Assembly (NCBI GenBank): GCA_018398575.1
Contig: JAGTXZ010000019.1
Location: 2,480,001 to 2,544,000, forward strand
Length of the DNA: 64,000 nt
Source of the DNA: Ampelomyces quisqualis
Lineage: Eukaryota; Ascomycota; Dothideomycetes; Pleosporales; Phaeosphaeriaceae
Direction of reading: 5' to 3'
Part shown: positions 43,047-53,278 of the stretch, in pieces
Position numbering within the stretch: the stretch's first letter is position 1
Layout of the letters: each line of letters begins with the position of its first letter
Notes under the pieces: model-generated
The model's input: the letters and a program-made list of their open reading frames with translations, nothing else
Database searches by the model: none
Told to the model about the DNA's origin: nothing
Program-made: the position numbers and the translations under genes

Positions 43047-44246
43047 CTACGCCCATTGCCACCTCCGTCTCACCCACCTCAGAACATACACGAGAGCCAC
43101 CAGCACAGGAACCTCGATCAGTGGTCCCACCGTGCTAGCCAAGGCTTGTCCGCTTCCCGCACCATACACGGCCACCACAACGGCAATGGCAAGCTCAAAG
43201 TTGTTGCTCGCCGCAGTAAAGCTCTGGGTGCAGCTGACGCGGTAGCCAAATCCCATCTTCCAACAGAACCACACCGTGCTGGTGAAGACGACCAGGAAAT
43301 AGACCACCAAAGGCGCACATACGCGCAATACGTCCGTCATCTGTCTGACCACGTGGGCGCCTTGGCTGGCGAAAAGTACAACAATGGTATACAGGAGACC
43401 GATCAGGGAAAATGGCGCAATGTATCCAATGAAGCGCCTTTGGTATCGCTCCTCTCCTAGCAATCTCCTCAGTGCGAGCCGTGTCAGTACCGCGGCGCAA
43501 AGCGGAATCCCCAGAAAAACGGCCACGCTTTGTGCTACGCCTTGATACGATACGCTCGTCTTGTCTCCGTGGCTGACAACCTGCACGTACAAGATGGCAA
43601 AAGGCGCGAAGAGAACAATCTGCAGGATCGAATTGAACGCGACGAGCACCGCACAGTAGTCGCCGTCGCCGCCAGCCAGCTCCGTCCATATCAACACCAT
43701 GGCGATACAGCGCGCAATCCCGACGAAGATCAAGCCCTCGCGCAGGTCCTGTCGATCTGGTAGAAAAGCCCATGCCAGGCCTACCATGAACAGCGGCGCA
43801 ATGATCCAGTTCAGGACGAATGAGACGGCGATTTGGATCCAGAGATGCTTGGATTGGAGCAGCAAGTGCAGCGTTTCGTAGCGCACTTTGCAAAGTATCG
43901 GGTACATCATAACGAGCAGACCGATGGCTAAACCCCTTGGTTAGCATCCATCCATCCATCAGAAGTATGCCAACGAACCGATAGGTATACTAACACCAAC
44001 AAATTCACCCTTCTGCAACCCTGGCCCAACTGAATCAATTGTATTCCCGAGCGCTATTCCCACTCCCATCGCAACCACTATCCAAACTACCAGGAAGCGA
44101 TCGAGAAAGGATAGACCCTTCAGCGGCGGCAATTCTTCTGCGGCATCTCGCTCGCCTACATGTACCATGGGACCCGTCTCCACGTCGCCATTTCGTGCTC
44201 GAGGATCCTTGGCATTGGCAATGGCGTTATGCTCCATGGTGTTCAT
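43047..44246 (-). CDS. ACR3: Arsenite efflux transporter ACR3
   Basis: Plasma-membrane arsenite exporter of the ACR3 family. Two exons, 44246-43979 and 43927-43047; the 51-bp intron has an uncommon donor GTTCGT and an acceptor TTTAG preceded by GCTAAC; 382 residues with about ten membrane segments. Motifs include PPLKGLSFLDRFLVVWI at the start of the first helix, IPIAIGLLVMMYPILCKVRYE made by the splice, the conserved cysteine in IFVGIARCIAMVLIWTELAGGD, and FTAASNNFELAIAVVVAVYG. Start ATG 44246 (MNTMEHNAI) is the first in frame. No arsenate reductase or ArsR-like gene is adjacent, although yeast ACR3 sits in such a cluster. Confidence 0.95.
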
Positions 44247-44406
44247 TTTGACGGTTCGTTGGTTCCTTGCAGTGGTGGGTACAGCCTCGCCCGCCAACGC
44301 ATTTTAAGCTGCGTGCTTGTCGATTGCGTCGTCCAATCAGCGCTGCGCAGTGACAGCTTTCTGCCAAGCCGCCTTGTGGCGAAAAATGCCCCACCATTTG
44401 GCCATT

Positions 44407-44690
44407 GGCGGGCCTACCACCCCAGTGATAATAACCACCCCAATGATAACAGAGCACTGTAACTCCACCACAACACAGGTTTAATACAAGTCCTTAGAGG
44501 GGATACATAAAAGAAGAGTTCTAGACAGATCTGTCTCTTTCATTTTTTTTATCTGACGCTCTCTTAGCAAGATAACAATGGTCAGAATGTTTTGATTTTT
44601 GTGGCCCGTGCCTGCTTTAGTACAAATTTGTATGGTTATCATTGGGGTGGTTATTATCACTGGGGTAGTCGGCCCGCCCTACGGGCGGGC
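44407..44690. mobile_element. Non-autonomous inverted-repeat element (MITE-like), about 285 bp
   Basis: Arms 44407-44450 and 44635-44678 are inverted repeats; the inner 31 bases (CCCCAGTGATAATAACCACC...) are identical and both begin GGCGGGCC. Each arm contains two 18-bp tandem units (ACCACCCCARTGATAAYA), as expected for transposase-binding sites. The 184-bp interior has no coding capacity. An 8-bp stem hairpin GCCCGCCC-TAC-GGGCGGGC lies at the right end (44672-44690). A target-site duplication could not be set with confidence. Confidence 0.65.
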
Positions 44691-45344
44691 TTGTTGCTTG
44701 CAACAATTTCGAAGAAACCATTGGGCCCGAGTAACCAATTGAAAATCGCACCTTGGCCAATATTCAGTTGCATGTCTTCTGGATACTTCCTGAAGCGAAA
44801 CGTGAAGTGACGTGGATGGAGGGCAGAAAATCTTGCCCAAGTGACTGGTCCTGGATCAACGTAGCAAGCAAGAAGAGCAAGGCCAAGAGCGAGTTTCTTT
44901 CAAGTCATGCCAAGGACCCGACCACAACAGCCCTTTGTACGACGACACTTGTCCATTGCAACCTGCACAGGTACTGTCGTTGCACGTCACATATAACATG
45001 AGTGCTACAGTCCTGCTCCACGATTTCGCAACAAAGGACAATCATAACTTCAAAGCTGCTTCGTTGATCAACAACCTGGGACCGAAATGCCTCGAGTCGT
45101 CATGTGACGTCGTCCAAGTGCGCTGTAGACTAGCAACCGTCACTTGTATCCCTACGCCAAAAATCCAATCAGCAGTGACGACTGCTTTCTTTCCAACTCG
45201 AGCGCTAGCTATAGAGGATGGTGGCCGTCCAGACAAGCCATCCGTGCGGGGCGCGCCAGAACGCCGTAGAACGCGCATCATCATGAGTCTTTTCGGAGCC
45301 GATTCCAAGCCAGCCGCGCATTCTCTCAGGACGCTTGGGCGGAA
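44691..45344. other. Intergenic region
   Basis: Between the mobile element and the 3' end of the bHLH gene. Nothing recognised. Confidence 0.45.
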
Positions 45345-46655
45345 TTACCGCTTGGCCTGATTGATCTTCAAGTCCATGACATAGTGCATCAAGCTACAGT
45401 CATCGCACTTGACCAGTGCCTGAAGCGCCTTGATCCTTGCTCGGAGAAGGCCATTTTCCTCGGCGAGCCTCTTCTTGTCTTTCTCTTGTTGTTGGATGTA
45501 CGCCGTAGCCGAACCAAGTATGACCGCCTTGCTGGGCTTCGACGGCGTGGGTAGATCCTCCATGTCCGCCCCGTCACATGCTCCTTGATTTTGCTGGAGG
45601 CAAGGTACGACGCGGCGTAACGATTCCAATTGAGTGTTGAGTGACTCGCGGTACTTGCGTTCGACCTGGTTGTGTGGCAGGCGGCGGCGAGACTTTGGAT
45701 TTTGGTCCTCGAGAGTTTGTCGTGACTCTTTGTTAGGTGAGTCTCCCGACATATCGCTCTTGGTTTGTCGCCCGACGCCACCAGGACTGGATGCGACGTC
45801 TTTGTATTGACGACCAGATGGCTCATTCATTGATGTGTCACTTTCTTGTCGCTTCTTAGGTCGTTGTTGGATTTCAACCACGCCAGCTTCGGTGGTTATC
45901 TCTTGCGGTTCAACAAGGAGGTCACTCATTTCTGGAACTGCGTCGTCATTTGCGAACAAGAAAGGAGCACAACCACCGCCACAAGTCGATGAGTTGGATG
46001 GCTGGACATTATGGTTTGGACATAACGGGGATGTCCAGCAAGCGGAAAGAATGTCTGGATCGTTCTTAATGCGCTTGGTCGTCACGCTGGATGAATACTG
46101 TTTCCGATCGAGAGATGGTTTGCATGGGTTTCGTTCACCCTTGGGCCCATCAGGGAAGCTAAAGTCTTCGACGAAGCCAGCACCTAGGTTGTCAGGGAAC
46201 CGGGATTCGTAAGTTGAATTGGTAAAGGTATTAGCGCTTTGCAGCACTTGCCCCTGTGCTGAGGTCATTTGGGGTAGTTGGTTCAGCTCAGCGATGAGAG
46301 TAGCGGGACTCTGAGCCGATAAAGTGTTGGTAGAGAAAAGTTCAGGTGATGATTCCGAAGTAGATGCGCCCCCGCCAGTACTATTGCCAGATGGTTGGAG
46401 GACTTCGAGATCGCTCAGGAATTCATCGTTCGATATAAAGACTGAGTCGTCAAAGTATGGGTTGACTGTCGTTGCGTTGAGAAGGTAATCGAAGTTGATG
46501 ATGTCTTCAGGTGTTGAGCCTGAGGTGTCGGTTGTAGTAGACTTTGGCATTTCAGAGACTATAGGGCCGGTTGGGAAGGTTTCAATATCCGACCATTGAT
46601 CATGCGGTATTTTGATACTCTCAGCATCGAGGAGTGCATCCCAATTGACAGCCAT
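45345..46655 (-). CDS. bHLH transcription factor, SREBP-type basic region
   Basis: Single exon of 436 residues from ATG 46655 (MAVNWDALLDAESIKIP). The first 300 residues are acidic and serine/threonine-rich, as in activation domains. The DNA-binding domain near residues 340-410 reads RRRLPHNQVERKYRESLNTQ, a loop of about 20 residues, then PSKAVILGSATAYIQQQEKD, and runs into a short leucine heptad (RLAEENGLLRARIKALQALV). The tyrosine in ERKYRE is the hallmark of SREBP-type basic regions, which read both E-boxes and sterol elements. Unlike SREBP proper there is no membrane segment, so it is probably a soluble nuclear regulator. Targets are unknown. Confidence 0.9.
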   Translation of the reverse strand: MAVNWDALLDAESIKIPHDQWSDIETFPTGPIVSEMPKSTTTDTSGSTPEDIINFDYLLNATTVNPYFDDSVFISNDEFLSDLEVLQPSGNSTGGGASTSESSPELFSTNTLSAQSPATLIAELNQLPQMTSAQGQVLQSANTFTNSTYESRFPDNLGAGFVEDFSFPDGPKGERNPCKPSLDRKQYSSSVTTKRIKNDPDILSACWTSPLCPNHNVQPSNSSTCGGGCAPFLFANDDAVPEMSDLLVEPQEITTEAGVVEIQQRPKKRQESDTSMNEPSGRQYKDVASSPGGVGRQTKSDMSGDSPNKESRQTLEDQNPKSRRRLPHNQVERKYRESLNTQLESLRRVVPCLQQNQGACDGADMEDLPTPSKPSKAVILGSATAYIQQQEKDKKRLAEENGLLRARIKALQALVKCDDCSLMHYVMDLKINQAKR

Positions 46656-48024
46656 GGTGAGAGTAGGCGGGTGGGTCGTTGCGCTCAAGACCTCACGCGT
46701 TGATCAGGAGATACAGACGCACGAGGCGTGTCAAAATGCACTGTCACGCGCCTGAATTGACACTAGATGCCGAACGCCGAAGCCTGAAATAGACTGGGGA
46801 AGAAAATATAAGCTCGGTCGTCCCGCCTGTTTAGCATTGACACCTTCACGCAAAAGTGTGTGAGCACCCTGGAGAAGTTGTGAAGGTAGAGTTCGATCAC
46901 AGCGTGACGAAGAGTCTACAGGAGTCTTCCCTGAACGGAGCTGCCGCTGATGGCGATGATTAAGAAGCGCGGATGCTGTATGAGGCTGGCAGTAAACAAC
47001 GCACGCCGCTTCTGGAGTCACTCTACGACGAAGCTGTGCGTTGTCGTTCTTCCAACTGGTCCTACCAGGGCGCGGAGCTTGCAAATTCCGCGGTTGCAGG
47101 CCTTGAGCAGAGGTATGTGGGTTCAATGGGTATCTCGGTGCAGCAAGTGGAGTGTGCGGTGTTCAGACCAGAGTTTCGAGCGGGTCCAGAGGGATACAGT
47201 ATCACACCACCCAAGTGGCGTGACATTTTGCTTCGAGATCCGCTTAACCCGTTCCGGCCAGCAGATATCCCAGCAGCGGGGCTCTGCGGAATCACGAGAT
47301 GGTTAGCAGTGTGCGTCTCGCCTCACACTTCACGGCAATCATCCTGTCGCCAGGCACACACGATGTGCGATCTATGGCAAACTGTGACGTCTAGAATGCG
47401 AAGACGAGAACGTGTTTAGGATGCACGCTGTAAACCACGTTGGAAAATTGTGGACCTGCGGGCTTTAACAAAGCTCCCGCTACCCGCCCCACGAGCCAAG
47501 CGGTTTCCCCACGATTCACTCAGAATTTTGTGGTCTAAGCATGCCCTTTTAAGGAGCGCAATCAATGCGAGTAGAGACCTTCTCTTTGTAGTTACAGGGC
47601 AATGGCCACGGGTCTCCCCAACGCTTTCTCGTTCCCTGTCCTCCCGTACACGATACACACCCGTCTGGGTAGATTGCAACAGCTGCTGGTAACGGGATGA
47701 CATTTCGTTCTTCGACATGCATCCTCCACTGCATCATGTTACGATATGTTCATTTCCAACTGAGTCTTCTCGTCCGTGCCTCGGACAATCACTTCCAGCT
47801 TCTCTTGACTCCCCTAATTGCGCGCAACCGAAGCCGTTGCACGGATGTTCCCACTGATGCGACCCAACCTGATAGTTGACCATCTACCTAGATTCATGTA
47901 TCACGAACGGATGCCGAAGCGGTCGTTGCGGGAAACGGGCTCGCTAGATTTTTCAGCGGCATCTGGATGATGGCAGGTTGTCCTTTTCCCCCTCGAACTT
48001 GGGTTATTTACTCCATGGATCTAA
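46656..48024. other. Intergenic region upstream of the bHLH gene
   Basis: Promoter of the bHLH gene and 3' flank of the RING gene, both on the minus strand. No gene or repeat recognised. Confidence 0.4.
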
Positions 48025-48627
48025 TCAAACGATGTATGCGACAGGATTCGGGTCGGACCTAAGATTTCGTCTCTTTGTGGGTACCCTGTTTCCAGGAATT
48101 ATGGCTTGATGGCATAGCGGACAGAATTCGTTGAATCTCGCAAACCACTCATCTAAGCAGTGGGTGTGGAAGACATGCGAACATCGGAGGCCACGAATCT
48201 GCGCGTCCTCAACAAATTCATCGAGACAGATAGAGCTTTTGATATATCAGCAAGGTTCTAGTGAGCAAGCGCGCAAGCAGAGAGCTACCACAACGGATCG
48301 GATGGAAAGGAGGGCTTCGATTGCTGTCCACTCCGTTCTCTAGACCAATCGTAGAAGCTTCGTGACCTTATGGTGCAGTTGATCTCTTCCAAACGCTTTT
48401 TCATACGTTCTTCTTTGACAATAGCGAAATCGTAACCTCCGCCATTTAGTCTAGGCAACACAAAGGCCCTGCTGTACAAGTCAGCTTCTGCATCCTCATC
48501 TCAGCGCAACGAGGACTCACGTAACAATCAGTATAATAATAACAAAGATAAATACGGAGGGTACAACGATCGCAACCACAATAGTACCGCCCTTGGGTGC
48601 GCTGTCTGCGTCTGCCTTGCTTGCCAT
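48025..48627 (-). CDS. Small transmembrane RING-H2 protein (probable E3 ubiquitin ligase)
   Basis: Recovered only by splicing: exons 48627-48521, 48471-48289 and 48235-48025, introns 49 and 53 bp, 166 residues. The N-terminus has one strong membrane segment (GTIVVAIVVPSVFIFVIIIL), followed by a charged linker (AIVKEERMKKRLEEIN) and a complete RING-H2 finger: CSIC, then LDEFVEDAQIRGLRCSHVFH, THC, and CPLC. The first finger cysteine is created across the second intron (TG + C), which supports the splice. The layout resembles small membrane-anchored RING proteins such as the ATL type. Substrate unknown. The frame is intact, so the gene is probably live despite lying in gene-poor DNA. Confidence 0.8.
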
Positions 48628-51600
48628 ACGGACAGAGAAGAGAAGTCGAGATGGGCACACCTAACCGAGGATCGTTCAAAGATATCCAAAGAACTGCCCA
48701 AGTTTTGGTCAGAACGCCTACACGGTGTTCGGATTCCCAAGAATATTGTTTCGAGTCTCATGCATGCGTCATGTTTCGCAGATATCGGCGCGTTACCCTT
48801 GGTGCTCCAGAGGAAGTGTAGTCATTGGATAGGTAGCAATCTCGAACAAGAATCCACGAACGATGTGCGCATCGCCGATCTTTGTACCTAGGCCTTGAGT
48901 GAGGGGGCTGCGCGATCAGTTGCATAGCGACAGCTTCTCAGCTGATCTACCAAACGAGACCAAGAAATCCGACTGCATGTCAGTAATTGAACATGGCTAG
49001 CACAGCTTGGCCTAGCAACCTTGACTTTGTGATCTTCTCAACCAGCTCATAGTGGGCCAAGAGCTAATGATGAAATCAAGGTTGATATCGGTTCCACGAG
49101 CTTGGTTGGGGTCATGTCGAGCGGGGTTGAAGAGCTTGGGACGACAGTAGCACCCAGTAGCACCTGTGGCTGTGAGCCTGTTAACCTGCAACTTGTGACA
49201 GCTCGTGTGACGTTCATCTTCTTTTGTAACATTTGCTCAGTGGTGCGATTGTGCAAAAGTGGTTCTGGTTCATGGCACGACGCAGCATGGAGGTAGTGAA
49301 GTCGCAGCAACGTGCTGAGTTGTAACCGGCGGCGCAGTGGGCCGGGTGGACCCATTTGCGCCTTCTTATCCTCTCACTTGGTACACCAAATCCACTCAGC
49401 GACACGACTGAATACAATGTGAAATTATCGTGCTGATGTAATGCAACCGTGTCACGAAGCAATGACGGATCTTGTGGAAAAAGGTACCACTTACCTGGTC
49501 AGTATCTAGGAGGGTCGAGGTTAGTGAACGTGACCAGGCCAATCAACAACTGATCGTACAAAGCACACATCATTTTACGAGTCTAGTGCTGTCTAACTTC
49601 AATATATAAATACTTGGCATGCCATAGGTCGACTTGAAAGCATTGGGACCAGTACAGGCTTGCACTTGACCAATCGCGACTTATCGCTTCATTCACGAGC
49701 TTGCTGTTGCAACCTCAACATCTTTGTACCTTTCAGCGCGCCTGAACGTCTTTTTTATTAAATCAGCTACCAATGCGGCTATCAATGTCTTGATAACAGC
49801 AGCAATCCTAGCCAACACGAGTATTTTCGTCAATCTCAGCATCGAATCAATTTCCCGAGCCGCTTGGACGCTGCTGTTCGGTGGTTTGGAGAGCATTTTT
49901 GCTAACAAGCTTCATCGCACTTTTTTTTGGAGAGGCTGCATCGAATCTCAATTTCGCTGAATATACATGTCCGATGAAGTACAACTCCAACCCATTTCTA
50001 GACAAAATATTATCATCTTGGTAGCATAGACCGCTTCTTTTGACCTGTTACAGCGTCCGAGATTTCTTGAATAAGCCCGCGGTCCAAGATTCTCTTGCAC
50101 AAGATCACCTTATTTGCACACAGGTACCCTATTGTATCTACATCTATGTCAGCGCTGAGTTCTGTTAGGTTTCGCAGACGGTACTTACTTTTCCTCAACG
50201 TATCGTATGTTGAGCACGCATTACAGCACCTGTCGAGATGATCGTGTAACAGGAAATGCACTTCTCACACATAACCTTAGCATCTCAAGGCGAACATTAA
50301 GTTACGACCCTTTGCCCTTGTACTACTTGGGCTAAGCAGTTGCTTCACTTGATTAACTGTTATAAAGGACCGCAGACAATCGCACTTATTGTCGTGTTGA
50401 ACAAAGAAATCGCAATCGCAAGAGGTTAGATTTAATGCTTTCCTATGCAGAGAATACGGGGGGAACGTGAGCGGCGTTGTAGGGAACGGGAATATGTGCT
50501 GAGAGCGATTTGCGCAGTCTAGCCTGCAAGCATAAGGGTCTGTTTGGTGCACCAAAACGGAGCTTTGAGTCTGCTTGGATGGGTTTAAGGCCTGTTCCGT
50601 AGGATCCACAAGATACGATATCATGGAAAGAGAGGTAGTCAGACCTCTGTTTCACCTCCAGTTTTTCCCGCGCCTAATTTTGCTCTATTCAGTTTAGGGC
50701 TTATCCCTTCAAAAGTACGTATAAAACAGAGGCTCTTTTGATGTTTATGTACTTTTTATTCTATTTGATAACCCCCCCCTGCTCTTTTTCGTGCCTCTTT
50801 CTGCCTCTTTCTGCCACTTTTCTGCCAAATGGAACTGAGACCTCCAGTTGCACCTAACAGACCCTAATCCGCGGTGGAGGCTGATTACCCTATCTAGAAA
50901 CTTAGATGAGAGACTAGTAGGGCGAATGAGAGAAGAATGTTACTGCCATAGTCATGAATACAAGCACCGCAGATGCGGACACTGGACTCAAGCAAAGGAA
51001 ATGGCATTTCCGACGTGCCTGCGTTACTCGCGATCATCGTGTAACGTTACATAGGTATAGGAAACGACATGTTCTGTGGGTAGGAGCCTAGGAGGCGACC
51101 TGGCAAACCTCACTCTGCCCTTATGGCACCCACCTCTTCGCACGCGATTGCGTAGAGCAGAAGCCGTAAGAAGCTTGCTTAGTGAACAGGGTTATTGACT
51201 GTAAGTAATTCAAGTTGATGGTGCAGCTGCCATGTTGTCGAGATGCCCCGACAGCAGATGTAGCAGGCCGAGCTGCGTGCGACACGACGAGACGTCCGTT
51301 GCAAGTATTTTCCTCGGCATTGTGCGCTCTCTGCATGCTCACGAGGTCACACAATAACACGCACGCGTTCGTCTGTTTCAACAGTGTGTTTATGGCCTCG
51401 GCATCTGCCTTCAAAAGACGCAGATCCGATCACCAATTCCCGCTGCCCCAGATCTAATTGCGTCCAGAACGCGCGATGGCAAGCTAATGTGCCAATTGAC
51501 CAATCATACCATCCAGAGAAAAGTTCAGATGGACTTCAATTAGCATCTGGGGGATAACTAGGTGGTGGTGTGTCAACCGACCATAAGATGTACCTTCGTT

Positions 51601-52013
51601 TGCTTAAAAACCTTTTGTCAATATACTCCACATCCCTTACCTCTAAACTAACCCTGACCTTGAACTAACTTCAGCGTTCCTTAATATTATCTCAATAAAC
51701 TTAGGACTCTTTTTCTTGTAAACGGAGAGGGAAAACGTGTTTGAACCATGTTTGAGCTGTGTTTCTTCCCGCTATGCCTCTTTGGGATACACTATACTGC
51801 ATTTGAAGTTGACTGACTGAGGCAGAACCCATGCCATGTTTGGGTTGGCTGACCTGCCCTGGATAACTAGTGCATAGCCGCAGCGGCTCCTATGCCCATT
51901 GGGCGTTGGACCCTGGAGTGCGGGAGAGCGGAAGCTCTATTGCCTGAAACACTGCCAAAACGCAAACGGTTGACCACGAAGATGGTAGCTACACTACCGA
52001 CTATGCGGTCGCA

Positions 52014-52128
52014 ACGTTTCCCTGGCAAGTCTCTGACATTTCTCCGGCGAGTCTCTCACGTTTCTCTGGCCCGTCTCATGCTTGACGTTTCTCTGGCCCG
52101 TCTCTAACGCTTCTCTGGCCCTTCTCTG
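52014..52128. repeat. Degenerate 22-bp tandem repeat, five copies
   Basis: Units starting at 52014, 52036, 52058, 52085 and 52107 follow the pattern ACGTTTCTCTGGCCCGTCTCT; spacing is 22 bp except for one 27-bp step. Lies about 1.1 kb upstream of the permease gene in otherwise empty DNA. Confidence 0.85.
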
Positions 52129-53127
52129 ACGAGTCGTGACATTCATCACCGTTCGGCAGATTCATTATCTCCAGCTTACGCGACCGCCTCACAAACGCAT
52201 CGGCATCTGCAACCCTGTTTACTGGGCGTATCGTGATTGACAATGAGCCAAAGCCGTATTTCTTGATCTTGTTATTAAATTAGCGTGTGTGGAGTAAGTT
52301 AATTACTCCGTATTGCCTAGCGTTTTAGCATTTTCAACGCACTTTTGCAGCACCACACCTACACGCTCGATCACATATCTTGCCCGCTGTATACTTCTAC
52401 CGCTATTAATTTCTTAGGTTTGCAACTGCTATTTTAACGTCATGCCGCCCAAATGCTTTACTATCTATACTTAGCTGTCAAAGATACCGCTTGCCACGGT
52501 GCTTTTTAAATTACGCTTCTACCAAGAGCTTAAATATCGATAGCCGTCACAGCTTGATTGCTCATCTTCGAGATAGAACTGACGCTGATTTGTAAGCGTA
52601 GGCGCGTTGTAATCATCGATACAATACAGCTGAAAATTTCCTAGGCTCATCGGCATTTAATATGCACCCCCTCAAACGGTGGCGCGCGTCCCCATTAAAG
52701 TTCTAACACTCAAGACTAGCAGTCATCAGAGCTGCTGATTCGTCGAAATATATCTATGATACACGCTACCATTGGGGGACACTGTACATACGTATGCTGC
52801 TTCAGTCGTCCCAGCGCTCATTGGCCACTGGTACAGTCTTTATTCCTGCACGTCCATGTATACCCAGTACGACTCCCCATGAGATCTGCGTCTCCGACAG
52901 GAACTTTAAAAAGCGGTTCTCGAACAGCGTGTCTCACTAGTTAGGCTCGTCCGAGCTGGCTGCGACTATGCATGCATTGCAGCATGCTTGGGCGCGATCA
53001 CCTCGTGCATTTAACACGGGTTGCTTGTTAGCCGCCGTTTTCCTTCGAGCCCTATATATCTGCATCATCTCGCATCTCATGTCTCGCCAGCCTGGTGTCA
53101 ACTTCATTTCTTTTACTCTGTCTTCTA

Positions 53128-53241
53128 TCTCTTATCTTCTCACTTCTCTGGAAGTTCCTAGTTTCGATCTGTGATCGAATCTTTTCTCTTATCTTCTCAC
53201 TTCTCTGGAAGCTCCCAGTTTTGATCTGTGATCGAATCTTT
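53128..53241. repeat. 57-bp tandem duplication in the permease 5' leader
   Basis: 53128-53184 and 53185-53241 are near-identical head-to-tail copies (differences only around GAAGTTCCTAGTTTCG against GAAGCTCCCAGTTTTG). Each is pyrimidine-rich and contains GATCTGTGATC. The second copy ends 38 bp before the start codon. Confidence 0.95.
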
Positions 53242-53278
53242 TCTTGGATACCGTTGTGCAGCAGTACCTCTTCCTACC

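Larger units (their letters stand above)
48628..53278. other. Gene-poor region
   Basis: 4.6 kb without a supported gene. An open stretch on the minus strand at 50013-50261 (DHLDRCCNACSTYDTLRK, with a possible 51-bp in-frame intron) lacks an ATG. About 52250-52640 is AT-rich with stops in all frames and looks like decayed repeat DNA. TTACTCCGTATT is at 52303. The 3' part is the leader of the permease gene. Confidence 0.4.

Noticed and set aside
40492..46655. Secondary-metabolite cluster around the LaeA-family gene
   Set aside because: No polyketide synthase, NRPS, terpene cyclase or tailoring genes; the neighbours are an arsenite exporter, a bHLH factor and uncharacterised genes.
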